A stretch of 64,000 bases of DNA from Streptomyces griseofuscus. Lineage in GTDB: Bacteria; Actinomycetota; Actinomycetes; Streptomycetales; Streptomycetaceae. The stretch lies in the NCBI RefSeq assembly GCF_014673495.1, contig NZ_CP051006.1:5518001-5582000 (forward strand), read 5' to 3'. Below the pieces are notes generated by a model. It searched no databases and was not told the DNA's origin. It saw only the letters and a program-made list of their open reading frames with translations. This document shows, in pieces, positions 1-8,848 of the stretch. Every line of letters starts with the position of its first letter. Positions within the stretch are counted from its first letter, which is position 1. A program made the position numbers and the translations under genes.

Positions 1-67
1 ACGCGAGCGCCAGGACGTCCGGGACGGGCAGGCCGGGGACACCGAGAGTGGAGAACGCCAGCTTCAT
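1..67 (-). CDS. Sugar phosphate isomerase/epimerase (N-terminal fragment, cut by window edge)
   Basis: Only the first 22 codons are present, read on the minus strand from ATG at 67-65. The peptide begins MKLAFSTLGVPGLPVPDVLA, which matches the usual start of xylose-isomerase-like TIM-barrel sugar phosphate isomerases/epimerases of actinobacteria. The rest lies outside the window. It is divergent from the phosphoesterase gene at 243. A second member of the same superfamily lies at 5653-6489. The assignment rests on a short peptide and is family-level only. Confidence 0.6.
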   Translation of the reverse strand, partial: MKLAFSTLGVPGLPVPDVLALA

Positions 68-242
68 GCACAGCGAGCCTACTCGCCCGTCGCGCGCCCC
101 GCCGTCGCGCCACAATGTCATGACTTCTCTAAAAAGAACCCAGGTATTGCCGCTTTTTCGCCACCGACCGATGTCACCCGATCTGCCCGGGTAGAGATCG
201 AGCGCTGTTCCGGTCCGCAAAGACGCACAAGAAGGGCAATAC

Positions 243-1670
243 ATGGCAGAGTTGACTCGACGCAGACTCCTGGGCTCGGCCGCCGGCGCGCTGGGCGGCG
301 CGGCGGCCCTCTCCCTCCTCCCGCCGAGCGTCCAGAAGGCGGTCGCCGCCGGACCACCCCGGAAAAGCTCCCTGCGCGACATCGAGCATGTGGTCCTGCT
401 GATGCAGGAGAACAGGTCCTTCGACCACTACTTCGGCACGCTCTCCGGCGTGCGCGGCTTCGCCGACCCCAAGGCGCTGCGGCTGCGCTCCGGGCGCAGC
501 GTCTTCTACCAGCCGGACACCGGGAACCCGAAGGGCTATCTGCTGCCCTTCCACCTCGACACCCGCGCCTCCAGCGCCCAGGCCATCCCCTCCACTAGCC
601 ATGCCTGGGAGGTGCAGCACCAGACGTGGAACGGCGGCCGGATGGACCAGTGGCTGGCCGCCCACCGCAAGGCCGACGGCGTCAACGGCCCGTACGTCAT
701 GGGCTATTACACGCGCGAGGACATCCCGTTCCAGTTCGCGCTCGCGGAGACCTTCACCATCTGCGACAGCTACTTCTGCTCCGTCCTCGGCCCCACCTGG
801 CCCAACCGGCTGATGTGGATGACCGGTTCGATCGACCCGGGCGGCACCCGCGGCGGCCCGGTCACCACCAACTCGGCGCCCGATCCGTACCGTTGGACGA
901 CGTACGCCGAGCGCCTCCAGGCCGCGAAGATCAGCTGGAAGGTGTACCACCAGGACGACGACTACGGCTGCAACATGCTGAACCAGTTCGCCGCCTTCCA
1001 GAACGCGAAACCCGGCTCGGACCTCTATGAGCGCGGGGTGCGCCCGCAGCCCGCGGGCACCTTCGAGGACGACGCCCGCGCCGACCGGCTCCCGGCCGTG
1101 AGCTGGATCGTGCCGCCCGGCCACCAGTCCGAGCACCCGGACTATCTGCCCGCCGCCGGGGCCGACTTCGTGGCGTCGAAGATCGAGGCCATCGCCGCCA
1201 ACCCCAAGGTGTGGCAGAAGACGGCGTTCATCCTCTGCTACGACGAGAACGACGGCCTCTTCGACCATGTGCCCCCGCCGACCCCGCGCGCCGGGACGAA
1301 GGACGAGTTCATCGGCGGGCAACCGATCGGCGGCGGCTTCCGGGTCCCGGCGATCGTCATCTCGCCCTGGACCGTGGGCGGCTGGGTCGCCACCGAGACG
1401 CTCGACCACACCTCGGCACTGCGGCTCCTGGAGCGCTTCACCGGGGTCGCCGAGCCCAATCTGAGCGCCTGGCGACGGAAGACCTTCGGCGACTTCACCA
1501 GCGCCTTCCGTTTCTCGGAGGGCCGCAAGAGTTCGCCCAGGCTGCCGGGTGGCACCGCGGCGCAGCTCCAGAAGGCGCAGAAGGAGGTGGCGACCCTGCC
1601 CGCGCCGCGGCTGCCCGGCGCGAACCAGACGTTCCCGCACCAGGAACAGGGACACCGGCCGCAGGTGTAG
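243..1670 (+). CDS. Tat-exported phosphoesterase (phospholipase C / acid phosphatase family)
   Basis: 475 aa. The N-terminus carries a twin-arginine signal (TRRRLLGS at residues 5-12, Ala-rich core, cleavage expected near 36), so the enzyme is likely folded in the cytoplasm and exported by Tat. The mature part has family hallmarks: QENRSFDHYFG at 55-65 supplies the metal-binding Glu/Asn, and DENDGLFDHVPPP from residue 334 supplies the second metal/His cluster. The family hydrolyses phosphodiesters such as phospholipids, or phosphomonoesters; the substrate cannot be read from sequence. Length is typical. It is monocistronic and ends just before a perfect hairpin. No clear PHO box was seen upstream. 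Confidence 0.9.
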   Translation: MAELTRRRLLGSAAGALGGAAALSLLPPSVQKAVAAGPPRKSSLRDIEHVVLLMQENRSFDHYFGTLSGVRGFADPKALRLRSGRSVFYQPDTGNPKGYLLPFHLDTRASSAQAIPSTSHAWEVQHQTWNGGRMDQWLAAHRKADGVNGPYVMGYYTREDIPFQFALAETFTICDSYFCSVLGPTWPNRLMWMTGSIDPGGTRGGPVTTNSAPDPYRWTTYAERLQAAKISWKVYHQDDDYGCNMLNQFAAFQNAKPGSDLYERGVRPQPAGTFEDDARADRLPAVSWIVPPGHQSEHPDYLPAAGADFVASKIEAIAANPKVWQKTAFILCYDENDGLFDHVPPPTPRAGTKDEFIGGQPIGGGFRVPAIVISPWTVGGWVATETLDHTSALRLLERFTGVAEPNLSAWRRKTFGDFTSAFRFSEGRKSSPRLPGGTAAQLQKAQKEVATLPAPRLPGANQTFPHQEQGHRPQV

Positions 1671-1681
1671 GGGTCGGGCGG

Positions 1682-1710
1682 CGGCCGCCACCGATCCCTG
1701 GTGGCGGCCG
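1682..1710 (+). terminator. Hairpin terminator after the phosphoesterase gene
   Basis: Perfect 11-bp stem (CGGCCGCCACC / GGTGGCGGCCG) with a 7-nt loop, 11 bases after the stop codon. It has no T-tract, as is common for Streptomyces terminators. Confidence 0.75.
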
Positions 1711-2048
1711 GTCCGGCTGCGGCCGGGGACTCTCGCCCCGTCCCGGACGCGCGAACCCCCGGCGTGCCTGCGAGAAGCGACCCACGGACTCCGGCACCGC
1801 GCCGACGGCCGCCGACCAGCCCGCCCCCGTCGATTGCCCCGCGGCCTGCCGAGTGCTGCGCCGCGCGATGCCGGTCCGCCCCCGGCGTCCGCGCCGCCCC
1901 GGTTCGCGGCTCGCCCGTGTCCCTGTCCGGCCGCCTGTCGGCCGGTGCCCGTGCCGGTGGCCCGGCGCCGCCCCCGGGCCGCCGCTCACCTCGGCGGCAC
2001 CCCGCCCGCCTCCAGAGCGCCCCGTCGGCACCCGCCCCGGTCGCCCCC
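1711..2048. other. GC-rich intergenic region, no gene seen
   Basis: About 340 bases between two convergent genes. Open frames cross it but none has a ribosome-binding site or recognisable protein content. I see no further structure beyond the hairpin at its left edge. Confidence 0.6.
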
Positions 2049-3095
2049 TCAGTCCCGCGCCACCCCCGTCGACCCCCGCACCACCAGCTCCCCTCGCACC
2101 CCGCCGATCCCCCCGGCCGGGGCCTCCTCGCGGCCCATGGCGATGCGGCCGGCGCGGGCTGCCGCCTCGGTCAGGGGGAGGCGGAGGGTCGTCAGGCCGG
2201 GGGCGACGTCCATGGCCACCGGGAGGTCGTCGAAGCCGGTGACGGACACGTCCTCGGGGATGCGCAGGCCGGACTCCCGCAGGGCGGCGCAGGCCCCCGC
2301 AGCGACGGAGTCGTTCGCGGCGACCAGAGCCGTCAACGACCGGTCGCGGCCCAGGAGTTCCAGCGCGCCCTGGTAGCCGGAGCGCCGGTCGAACTGTCCA
2401 TGGACGGTCCGGCGCGGATCCTCCTCGATGCCCGCCGAGGCCAGCGCGGCGCGATGTCCCTCCAGGCGGTGCCGGGTCGTCGACCGCTCCTCGGGCCCGG
2501 CGAGGTACCCGAGCCGCCGATGCCCGAGCCCCACCAGATGCTCCGTCACCGCCCGCGCCCCGCCGAGGTTGTCGAAGGTGAGCGCGACCGCCCGCGCGTC
2601 CGGCACCGGAGGCCGTCCGCACAGCACCACCCGCGTCCCGCCCTCCCCGAGCTTGCGCAGCTTCGCCGCGACCGCCGCCGCGTGCGGCGCGTCCAGGACC
2701 GCGCCGCCGGTCAGTACGACCGCGGCCGCCCGCTGCCGTTGCAGCAGCGTCAGGTACTTCAGCTCCCGCTCCGGCGAGCCCCCCGTGTTGCAGACCACCG
2801 CGAGCCGCTCACCGCCCGCCCGCCCCCCGGTGCCCCCGATCTCCGCCTGGATCGCGCTCGCCATGATCCCGAAGAAGGGGTCCGCGATGTCGTTGACGAG
2901 GATGCCGACCAGGTCGGACGTGGCGGCGGCCAGCGCGCTCGCGGGCCCGTTGAGGACGTAGTCCAGCTCGTCCACCGCGCGCAGCACCCGCTCCCGGGTC
3001 GGCGCCGCCACCGGGTAGTTGCCGTTCAGCACGCGCGACACCGTCGCGGGGGAGACCTGGGCGCGCGCGGCCACGTCCGCCAGGGTCACGGTCAT
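2049..3095 (-). CDS. LacI-family transcriptional regulator
   Basis: 348 aa. ATG at 3095-3093 is preceded by GGAGG at good spacing, so longer upstream reading is rejected. Residues 1-50 are a LacI helix-turn-helix (TLADVAARAQVSPATVSRVL) plus hinge; the rest is a periplasmic-binding-protein-like effector domain (PFFGIMASAIQ, LGYLAGPEERSTTRHR, GFDDLPVAMDVAPGLTT). It is divergent from the Gfo/Idh/MocA - DUF993 - isomerase operon and faces it across 258 bp containing a LacI-type palindrome. It very likely represses that operon, with a sugar or sugar acid as inducer; the ligand is unknown. Confidence 0.93.
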   Translation of the reverse strand: MTVTLADVAARAQVSPATVSRVLNGNYPVAAPTRERVLRAVDELDYVLNGPASALAAATSDLVGILVNDIADPFFGIMASAIQAEIGGTGGRAGGERLAVVCNTGGSPERELKYLTLLQRQRAAAVVLTGGAVLDAPHAAAVAAKLRKLGEGGTRVVLCGRPPVPDARAVALTFDNLGGARAVTEHLVGLGHRRLGYLAGPEERSTTRHRLEGHRAALASAGIEEDPRRTVHGQFDRRSGYQGALELLGRDRSLTALVAANDSVAAGACAALRESGLRIPEDVSVTGFDDLPVAMDVAPGLTTLRLPLTEAAARAGRIAMGREEAPAGGIGGVRGELVVRGSTGVARD

Positions 3096-3260
3096 CTCGT
3101 CGTCCTCCGGTCGCGCATCTCGTGGTCTCGTCAGGCCAGGTAGACGGCCTGAACAGGGCTGCGGTTCCCGCGCCCCACCGGCGTGCTTCCTGACGGAAAA
3201 GGGCCCGGAACCCGGACAGGTCTTGTGCCGACCGCCGTCCGAGGCTAGCTTCCTCCCCTG

Positions 3261-3276
3261 TAGAAAGCGCTTGCTA
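3261..3276. promoter_or_regulatory. LacI-family operator
   Basis: TAGAAAGCGCTTGCTA is palindromic at 7 of 8 paired positions, with the AAGCGCTT core typical of LacI/CcpA-type operators. It lies between the divergent LacI gene and the oxidoreductase operon, about 78 bp upstream of the GTG at 3354. Confidence 0.75.
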
Positions 3277-3353
3277 TGACGATTGTCGCAGGGGACACAC
3301 GGCGCACAGCGCCACGGAAGAGGACCCGGACAGGGCCCGTGGAGGGGACCGAC

Positions 3354-4508
3354 GTGACTCGCGAGACGACGGTGCGCATCGCCATGAACGGCGTGACCGG
3401 GCGCATGGGCCACCGCCAGCATCTGCTGCGCTCGATCCTCGCCCTGCGCGAGCAGGGCGGCCTCGACCTGGGCGACGGCACCGTGCTGTGGCCGGAGCCG
3501 ATCCTGCTCGGCCGCCGCGAGCACGCGCTGCGGGAGATCGCCGAACGGCACGGCCTGGAGCACATCTCCACCGACCTGGACGCCGTGCTCGCCGACCCGT
3601 CCGTCGACATCTACTTCGACGCGCAGGTCACCGCCGCCCGCGAGGAGGCGATCAGGAAGGCGATCGCCGCGGGCAAGCACATCTACACCGAGAAGCCGAC
3701 GGCCACCGGTCTCGACGGCGCCCTCGAACTCGCCCGGCTGGCACGGGAGAAGGGCGTCCGGCACGGCGTCGTCCAGGACAAGCTGTTCCTGCCGGGCCTG
3801 CGGAAGCTGAAGCGGCTCGTCGACGGCGGCTTCTTCGGCCGGATCCTGTCCGTGCGTGGCGAGTTCGGCTACTGGGTCTTCGAGGGCGACTGGCAGGACG
3901 CCCAGCGCCCCTCCTGGAACTACCGCGCGCAGGACGGCGGCGGCATCGTCGTCGACATGTTCCCGCACTGGGAGTACGTGCTGCACGAACTGTTCGGCCG
4001 CGTCACCTCCGTGCAGGCACTCACCGCCACCCACATCCCGCGACGCTGGGACGAGCACGGCAAGCCGTACGACGCGACGGCCGACGACGCCGCGTACGGC
4101 GTCTTCGAACTCGACGGCGGTGTGATCGCGCAGATCAACTCCTCCTGGGCGGTGCGCGTCAACCGCGACGAACTGGTCGAGTTCCAGGTCGACGGCACGG
4201 AGGGTTCGGCGGTGGCCGGCCTGCGCAACTGCCGCGTCCAGCACCGCGGTACGACCCCCAAGCCGGTCTGGAACCCGGACATCCCGGCCACCGAGCCGTT
4301 CCGCGAGCAGTGGCAGGAGGTCCCGGACAACGGGGAGTTCGACAACGGCTTCAAGGCGCAGTGGGAGCTGTTCCTGCGGCATGTGTACGCCGACGCGCCC
4401 TACCGCTGGGACCTGCTGGCCGGCGCCCGCGGCGTCCAACTCGCCGAGCTGGGCCTGAGGTCGGCGGCGGAGGGCCGCCGTATCGCGGTACCGGAGATCA
4501 CGCTGTGA
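3354..4508 (+). CDS. Gfo/Idh/MocA-family NAD(P)-dependent oxidoreductase
   Basis: 384 aa. I chose GTG at 3354 because GGAGGGG stands just upstream and the protein then starts at the Rossmann fold (NGVTGRMGH); an in-frame ATG at 3276 would lie at the edge of the operator. The dinucleotide-binding domain includes the family's EKP motif (YTEKPTATGL), followed by an alpha/beta C-terminal domain. Members oxidise sugars, inositols or their acids at a ring hydroxyl; the substrate is not determinable here. First gene of a three-gene operon, joined to the next by a 4-nt GTGA overlap, and probably repressed by the divergent LacI protein. Confidence 0.9.
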   Translation: MTRETTVRIAMNGVTGRMGHRQHLLRSILALREQGGLDLGDGTVLWPEPILLGRREHALREIAERHGLEHISTDLDAVLADPSVDIYFDAQVTAAREEAIRKAIAAGKHIYTEKPTATGLDGALELARLAREKGVRHGVVQDKLFLPGLRKLKRLVDGGFFGRILSVRGEFGYWVFEGDWQDAQRPSWNYRAQDGGGIVVDMFPHWEYVLHELFGRVTSVQALTATHIPRRWDEHGKPYDATADDAAYGVFELDGGVIAQINSSWAVRVNRDELVEFQVDGTEGSAVAGLRNCRVQHRGTTPKPVWNPDIPATEPFREQWQEVPDNGEFDNGFKAQWELFLRHVYADAPYRWDLLAGARGVQLAELGLRSAAEGRRIAVPEITL

Positions 4509-5656
4509 CCATCCGACTTCCCTCGCCCGACGGCACCTTGCGCACGTATGAGCCGCGCCCCGAGCCCTTCCGGTCGTCCTCCGGCACGGCCTTCACCTCC
4601 CGTACGGTCTTCTCCGCGGCCCATGTCGTCGCCGACCCGTACGCGGACGTCTCGCCCGACTCGCCCGCCGCCGTCGACTGGGACGCGACCCTCGCCTTCC
4701 GCCGCCATCTGTGGGCGCACGGCCTCGGGGTCGCCGAGGCGATGGACACCGCGCAGCGCGGGATGGGCCTGGACTGGGCGGGGGCCGCCGAGCTGATCCG
4801 GCGCAGCGCGGCCGAGGCGAAGGCGGTCGGCGGGCGCCTCGCCTGCGGGGTCGGCACCGACCAGCTCACCGGCGGGAGTCTCAAGGACATCCGCGCGGCC
4901 TACGAGGAACAGCTCGCGGTCGTGGCGGAGGCGGGCGCCCAGGCGATCCTGATGGCCTCGCGCGCCCTGGCCGCGACGGCGACCGGGCCCGAGGACTACC
5001 AGGAGATCTACGGCCACCTGCTCCGGCAGTCCGACGAGCCGGTCGTCCTGCACTGGCTCGGCCCGATGTTCGACCCGGCGCTGGAGGGCTACTGGGGCTC
5101 GGCCGACCTGGACGCCGCCACCGAGGTGTTCCTCGATGTGATCGCGGCGCACCCGGACAAGGTCGACGGCATCAAGATCTCCCTCCTGGACGCGGGGCGG
5201 GAGATCGACCTGCGCCGCCGGCTCCCGGCGGGCGTGCGCTGCTACACCGGCGACGACTTCCACTACCCGGAGCTGATCGCGGGCGACGAGCGGGGCTTCA
5301 GCCATGCCCTGCTCGGCATCTTCGACCCGCTCGCCCCGCTGGCGGCCCGGGCGGTACGGCACCTCGACACCGGGGACGTGTCCGGCTTCCGCGAACTCCT
5401 GGACCCCACGGTGGAGTTGTCCCGCCACCTCTTCCAGGCCCCCACCCGCTTCTACAAGACCGGCGTCGTCCTCCTCGCCTGGCTGGCCGGCCATCAGTCG
5501 CACTTCTCCATGCTGGGCGGCCTCCAGTCCGCCCGCTCCCTCCCGCACCTGGCCCGCGCCTACGAACTCGCCGACGGACTGGGCCTGTTCCCGGACCCGG
5601 GGCTCGCCGAGAGCCGCATGAAGACCCTTCTCACCCTGTACGGAGTCCAGCAGTGA
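4505..5656 (+). CDS. DUF993 protein, dihydrodipicolinate-synthase-like TIM barrel
   Basis: 383 aa from GTG 4505, overlapping the preceding stop as GTGA. It matches actinobacterial DUF993 proteins annotated as dihydrodipicolinate synthase family (VDWDATLAFRRHLWAHGLGVAEAMDTAQRGMG region in the first third). DHDPS-like barrels perform aldol cleavage or condensation via a Schiff-base lysine; candidates lie in the DGIKIS segment, but the catalytic residue is not proven. Its place between a sugar oxidoreductase and a sugar isomerase suggests cleavage of a keto-sugar acid intermediate. That role is inferred from context. Confidence 0.85.
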   Translation: MTIRLPSPDGTLRTYEPRPEPFRSSSGTAFTSRTVFSAAHVVADPYADVSPDSPAAVDWDATLAFRRHLWAHGLGVAEAMDTAQRGMGLDWAGAAELIRRSAAEAKAVGGRLACGVGTDQLTGGSLKDIRAAYEEQLAVVAEAGAQAILMASRALAATATGPEDYQEIYGHLLRQSDEPVVLHWLGPMFDPALEGYWGSADLDAATEVFLDVIAAHPDKVDGIKISLLDAGREIDLRRRLPAGVRCYTGDDFHYPELIAGDERGFSHALLGIFDPLAPLAARAVRHLDTGDVSGFRELLDPTVELSRHLFQAPTRFYKTGVVLLAWLAGHQSHFSMLGGLQSARSLPHLARAYELADGLGLFPDPGLAESRMKTLLTLYGVQQ

Positions 5657-6489
5657 CCGGTGGTGCGCTCGACCGCTTCTCCGTCAACCAGATGACGGTG
5701 AAGCAGCTGTCCCTGCCCGAACTGGTCACCGCCTGCGGCGAGTTCGGCATCGCGAAGGTGGGCCTGTGGCGCGAGCCGGTGCGGGCGTACGGCGTCCCGG
5801 CGGCCGCCGCGCTGGTCCGTTCGGCGGGTCTTGAGGTGACCACGCTCTGCCGGGGCGGGTTCCTCACCGCCGTCGAGCCCGGTGAGCGGGCCGCCGCACT
5901 GGCCGACAACCGGCGCGCGGTGGACGAGGCCGCGGCGCTCGGCACCGACACCCTGGTCCTGGTCTCCGGCGGTCTCCCGGCGGGCAGCAGGGATCTGGCC
6001 GGGGCCCGCGAACGCGTCGCCGACGCCCTCGCCGAACTGGCCCCCTACGCCGGGTCCCACGGCGTCCGCCTCGCCATCGAGCCCCTGCACCCGATGTTCG
6101 CCGCCGACCGCTGCGTGGTGTCGACCCTGGCCCAGGCCCTCGACCTCGCCGAGCGCTTCCCCGCGCACCAGGTGGGGGTGGCCGTGGACACGTACCACAT
6201 CTGGTGGGACGACCAGGCTCCGGCGGGGATCGCTCGCGCGGGCGCGGGGGGCCGTATCCACACCTTCCAACTCGCCGACTGGACGACACCGTTGCCCGCG
6301 GGCGTCCTCAACGGCCGGGGGCAGATCGGGGACGGCGCGATCGACATGCGGGCGTGGCGCGGGTGGGTGGAGAGAGCGGGCTACACCGGTCCGATCGAAG
6401 TCGAGCTGTTCAACGAGGAGTTGTGGGCGCGGGACGGCCGGGAGGTGCTGAAGGAGACGGCGGCGCGCTACCTGGAACACGCCGTCTGA
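5653..6489 (+). CDS. Sugar phosphate isomerase/epimerase (xylose-isomerase-like TIM barrel)
   Basis: 278 aa, GTG at 5653 overlapping the previous stop as GTGA, so translationally coupled. The barrel shows metal-ligand regions typical of the family: the IEPLHPMF strand with Glu, VAVDTYHIWWD, HTFQLADW, and the C-terminal IEVELFNEELW with Glu. These proteins isomerise or epimerise sugars, inosose or hydroxypyruvate using a divalent metal. It closes the LacI-controlled operon. Together the three products look like an oxidation / isomerisation / aldol-cleavage route for an uncommon sugar or cyclitol. Confidence 0.88.
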   Translation: MTGGALDRFSVNQMTVKQLSLPELVTACGEFGIAKVGLWREPVRAYGVPAAAALVRSAGLEVTTLCRGGFLTAVEPGERAAALADNRRAVDEAAALGTDTLVLVSGGLPAGSRDLAGARERVADALAELAPYAGSHGVRLAIEPLHPMFAADRCVVSTLAQALDLAERFPAHQVGVAVDTYHIWWDDQAPAGIARAGAGGRIHTFQLADWTTPLPAGVLNGRGQIGDGAIDMRAWRGWVERAGYTGPIEVELFNEELWARDGREVLKETAARYLEHAV

Positions 6490-6557
6490 GGGGTCGTGGC
6501 CCGGACACGCCGCAAACCATTGGCCGATCGCGTCCTCCCGGAGAGAGCCTGTCCCTC

Positions 6558-7247
6558 ATGACGACAACCTTGATCACCGGGGCCAACAAGGGCCTCGGCC
6601 ACGAGACCGCCCGCCGGCTGATCGCCGCGGGCCACACCGTCTACGTGGGAGCGCGCGACATCGAGCGGGGCAGGGCGGCCGCGGCCTGGCTCGGCGCGCG
6701 GTTCGTGCAACTCGACGTCACCGACGACGCGTCGGTCGCCGCGGCGGCGGCCACCATCGAGGCCGAGGGCGGCCTGGACGTCCTGGTCAACAACGCCGGG
6801 ATCGAGGTGCGCTCCCCGGAAGGCGAGATCATCGGCGCGGCGGACCTGACCGCCGACGTGATGCGGGAGGTGTTCGAGACCAACGTCTTCGGCGTGGTCC
6901 GGGTGACCCACGCCTTCCTGCCGCTGCTGGAGCGCTCCGCCGCGCCGGTCGTGGTCAATGTCAGCAGCAGCCTGGCCTCGCTGGCCGAGGCCGGGAAGGG
7001 CTACCCGGGGGTCGCCTACCCGGCCTCCAAGACCGCGGTCAACATGCTCACCGTGCAGTACGCCAAGGCGTTCCCGCGGCTGCGGATCAACTCCGTGGAG
7101 CCCGGCTACACCGCGACGGACCTGAACCAGCACGCGGGCATGCAGACCGTCGAGCAGGGCGCCGAGATCATCGTCCGGATGGCCCAGCTGGGCCCGGACG
7201 GCCCGACCGGCGGCTACTTCGACGCGGCGGGCCCGCTGCCCTGGTAG
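6558..7247 (+). CDS. Short-chain dehydrogenase/reductase (SDR)
   Basis: 229 aa. Classical SDR layout: TGANKGLGHE coenzyme motif near residue 7, DVLVNNAGI, catalytic Ser in VSSSLASL, and YPASK carrying catalytic Tyr and Lys. NADPH preference is likely from the basic residue after the glycine motif (inference). Start is ATG 6558; the purine-rich GGAGAG is about 13 nt away, so initiation is not strongly marked. It stands alone, convergent with the hydrolase gene, only 68 bp after the sugar operon. Substrate unknown. Confidence 0.9.
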   Translation: MTTTLITGANKGLGHETARRLIAAGHTVYVGARDIERGRAAAAWLGARFVQLDVTDDASVAAAAATIEAEGGLDVLVNNAGIEVRSPEGEIIGAADLTADVMREVFETNVFGVVRVTHAFLPLLERSAAPVVVNVSSSLASLAEAGKGYPGVAYPASKTAVNMLTVQYAKAFPRLRINSVEPGYTATDLNQHAGMQTVEQGAEIIVRMAQLGPDGPTGGYFDAAGPLPW

Positions 7248-7278
7248 GCCGGGCCCGACGCCCTCTGCCCGCCTCGGT

Positions 7279-8493
7279 TCAGTAGGCGAGCCGGTCGATC
7301 AGCCAGGTGCCCAGTTCCTCGGTGACGGCGGTGTGCGTGGTGGTCGTGGACGAGCAGTAGAAGTCGTCCAGATCGCTCTCGTCCGGCGGGAGTTCGTCCA
7401 CCTTCACATAGAGGTCCTCCTGCCGGCCGATGTCCCGTACGGACACCGCGCTGATCGTCGGCACGAAGCAGATGTCCGGGTGCCGCAGATCCACCGTGCC
7501 GCCGCCCTTCTCCAGCGCGTTGGCGAGGATGCGGTACGTGTTGAGCGTGCCGCCGGGGGCGCCGTCGACCTCCGGGAAGCCGTCGGTGGTGATCGTCTTC
7601 TCGGCCTTCGGGAAGCGCCGGTTCAGGTAGGCGGCGGTCACGTCGTCGCCCTGGGCCTGGGTGTAGAAGGTGGTGCCCGGGTAGATCCGCTCGACGCGCA
7701 GCGCGGTCTCCCCGGGCCGTACCTCGGGCAGCCCCACGCCGTCCCCGCGTCCGCTGGCGACGCCGAGCAGCCGGGGAACGCGGGGCCAGCCACCCAGCCG
7801 CGCCAGCTCGTCCAGCAGATCCTTGCGCTCCTTGGCCACCCCGATCTTGCCGGTGTCCTTGTCGTAGTGCTGCCACAGCATCTGGCGGGCGGCCGGGCTG
7901 TTCATCTGCCGGGCGAAGTCGTTGTTCGGGAACGGGATGAAGTACGAGAACGCCTGGACGCCGACGGGGATGGTGGCGCCGCGGTGCGGGGTGTCGAACG
8001 AGAAGTACGTGCCGGTCTGGTGGTCGAAGCGGTCCGACTCCAGCTTGGCGAGCGCGTACCGGGTCACCAGACCGCCCATGCTGAACCCGCCGACGACCAG
8101 CCGCTCCCCGCCCAGCCGCTCGGCGGTGGCCCGCAGGATCGCCGCGATGGCCGCCTGGGCGTTGGTCTGGATGGCGGCGGTGCGCTCGTTGTAGCCGAGC
8201 AGGATGACGTCCCGGCCGCGGCGGCGCAGTTCGCTGATGAGGGGGTAGTCGCTCTCCAGGAACTGGTAGAGCTTGTCGAGTTCGCTCCGGCCGAGACTGA
8301 AGCCGTCGGAGATGATCACCGGCCGGACGAGGCCCCGGTTCCCCTCCCCGTGAAAGACCCAGGCGAAGCCTTCCGGCAGGCTCCACTCGTTGTCCGGGGA
8401 CGGTACGTCGACAGGGTTGTGCACCCGCTGGTCGAGCGGGTCGCTGATGGTCAGTCCGGCGAGTTCCGGTTCGGCCGAGTCCTGAGGCGACAT
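7279..8493 (-). CDS. Alpha/beta-hydrolase (lipase/esterase-like)
   Basis: 404 aa from ATG 8493 (AGGAG 8 nt upstream); an upstream in-frame start at 8526 lacks a site. The nucleophile elbow GFSMGG places catalytic Ser at residue 138, preceded by a DGF oxyanion-type segment. There is no signal peptide, so it may act in the cytoplasm or leave by an unknown route. The C-terminal half (YPGTTFYTQAQGD to the Asp/His-rich tail HTAVTEELGTWL) is less recognisable and could carry the other triad residues. It lies upstream of, and on the same strand as, the DUF397/XRE pair but is separated from it by a terminator. Confidence 0.82.
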   Translation of the reverse strand: MSPQDSAEPELAGLTISDPLDQRVHNPVDVPSPDNEWSLPEGFAWVFHGEGNRGLVRPVIISDGFSLGRSELDKLYQFLESDYPLISELRRRGRDVILLGYNERTAAIQTNAQAAIAAILRATAERLGGERLVVGGFSMGGLVTRYALAKLESDRFDHQTGTYFSFDTPHRGATIPVGVQAFSYFIPFPNNDFARQMNSPAARQMLWQHYDKDTGKIGVAKERKDLLDELARLGGWPRVPRLLGVASGRGDGVGLPEVRPGETALRVERIYPGTTFYTQAQGDDVTAAYLNRRFPKAEKTITTDGFPEVDGAPGGTLNTYRILANALEKGGGTVDLRHPDICFVPTISAVSVRDIGRQEDLYVKVDELPPDESDLDDFYCSSTTTTHTAVTEELGTWLIDRLAY

Positions 8494-8601
8494 GGTGGTG
8501 CTCCTAGGTGTCGTCGCGGAGGGCAAGACACCGCCATGGTGGAGCCGCGTTCAGGTCGTACTCGGCGTGTTGGCCTGCGGGTTCATCAGATGGGATGGAA
8601 C

Positions 8602-8632
8602 GTGCCGGGGGACCGTTTGATCCCCCCGGCAC
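8602..8632 (-). terminator. Hairpin terminator after DUF397 gene
   Basis: Perfect 10-bp stem (GTGCCGGGGG / CCCCCGGCAC) with an 11-nt loop, immediately downstream of the DUF397 stop codon on the minus strand. Confidence 0.75.
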
Positions 8633-8638
8633 ATGCGT

Positions 8639-8848
8639 TCAGCCCTTGACAGCCCCGACGAACGCCGCCCAGCTGTCCACGGAGAAGAGCAGCGCCGGAC
8701 CGGAGGTGTTCTTGCTGTCGCGGACGGGGATGGTGGCGTGACCGGAAGCGATCTCCACGCAGTTGTCGTGGTTGCCGCCGCTGTAGCTGGACTTGTACCA
8801 CCCGGTGAGGGTGGACGCGTCGGAGACGGTGTGTTCATTCCTCAGCAT
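8639..8848 (-). CDS. DUF397 small protein
   Basis: 69 aa. Start ATG 8848 with GGAGGA upstream. It has the family signature: WYKSSYSGG, NCVEIA, IPVRDSKN, and SWAAFVGAVK. DUF397 proteins are small partners of XRE-DUF5753 regulators in Streptomyces, and several pairs affect development or antibiotic production (WhiJ/AbaA-type loci). The gene overlaps the 3' end of the XRE gene by 14 nt, so the two are translationally coupled. A role as an antagonist or co-factor of the regulator is inferred from such pairs. Confidence 0.92.
   Translation of the reverse strand: MLRNEHTVSDASTLTGWYKSSYSGGNHDNCVEIASGHATIPVRDSKNTSGPALLFSVDSWAAFVGAVKG

Noticed and set aside
3096..4439. Minus-strand open frame extending the LacI protein upstream by about 450 residues
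   Set aside because: It runs antisense across the oxidoreductase gene and is a shadow of GC-rich coding; the LacI HTH and a good ribosome-binding site mark the ATG at 3095.
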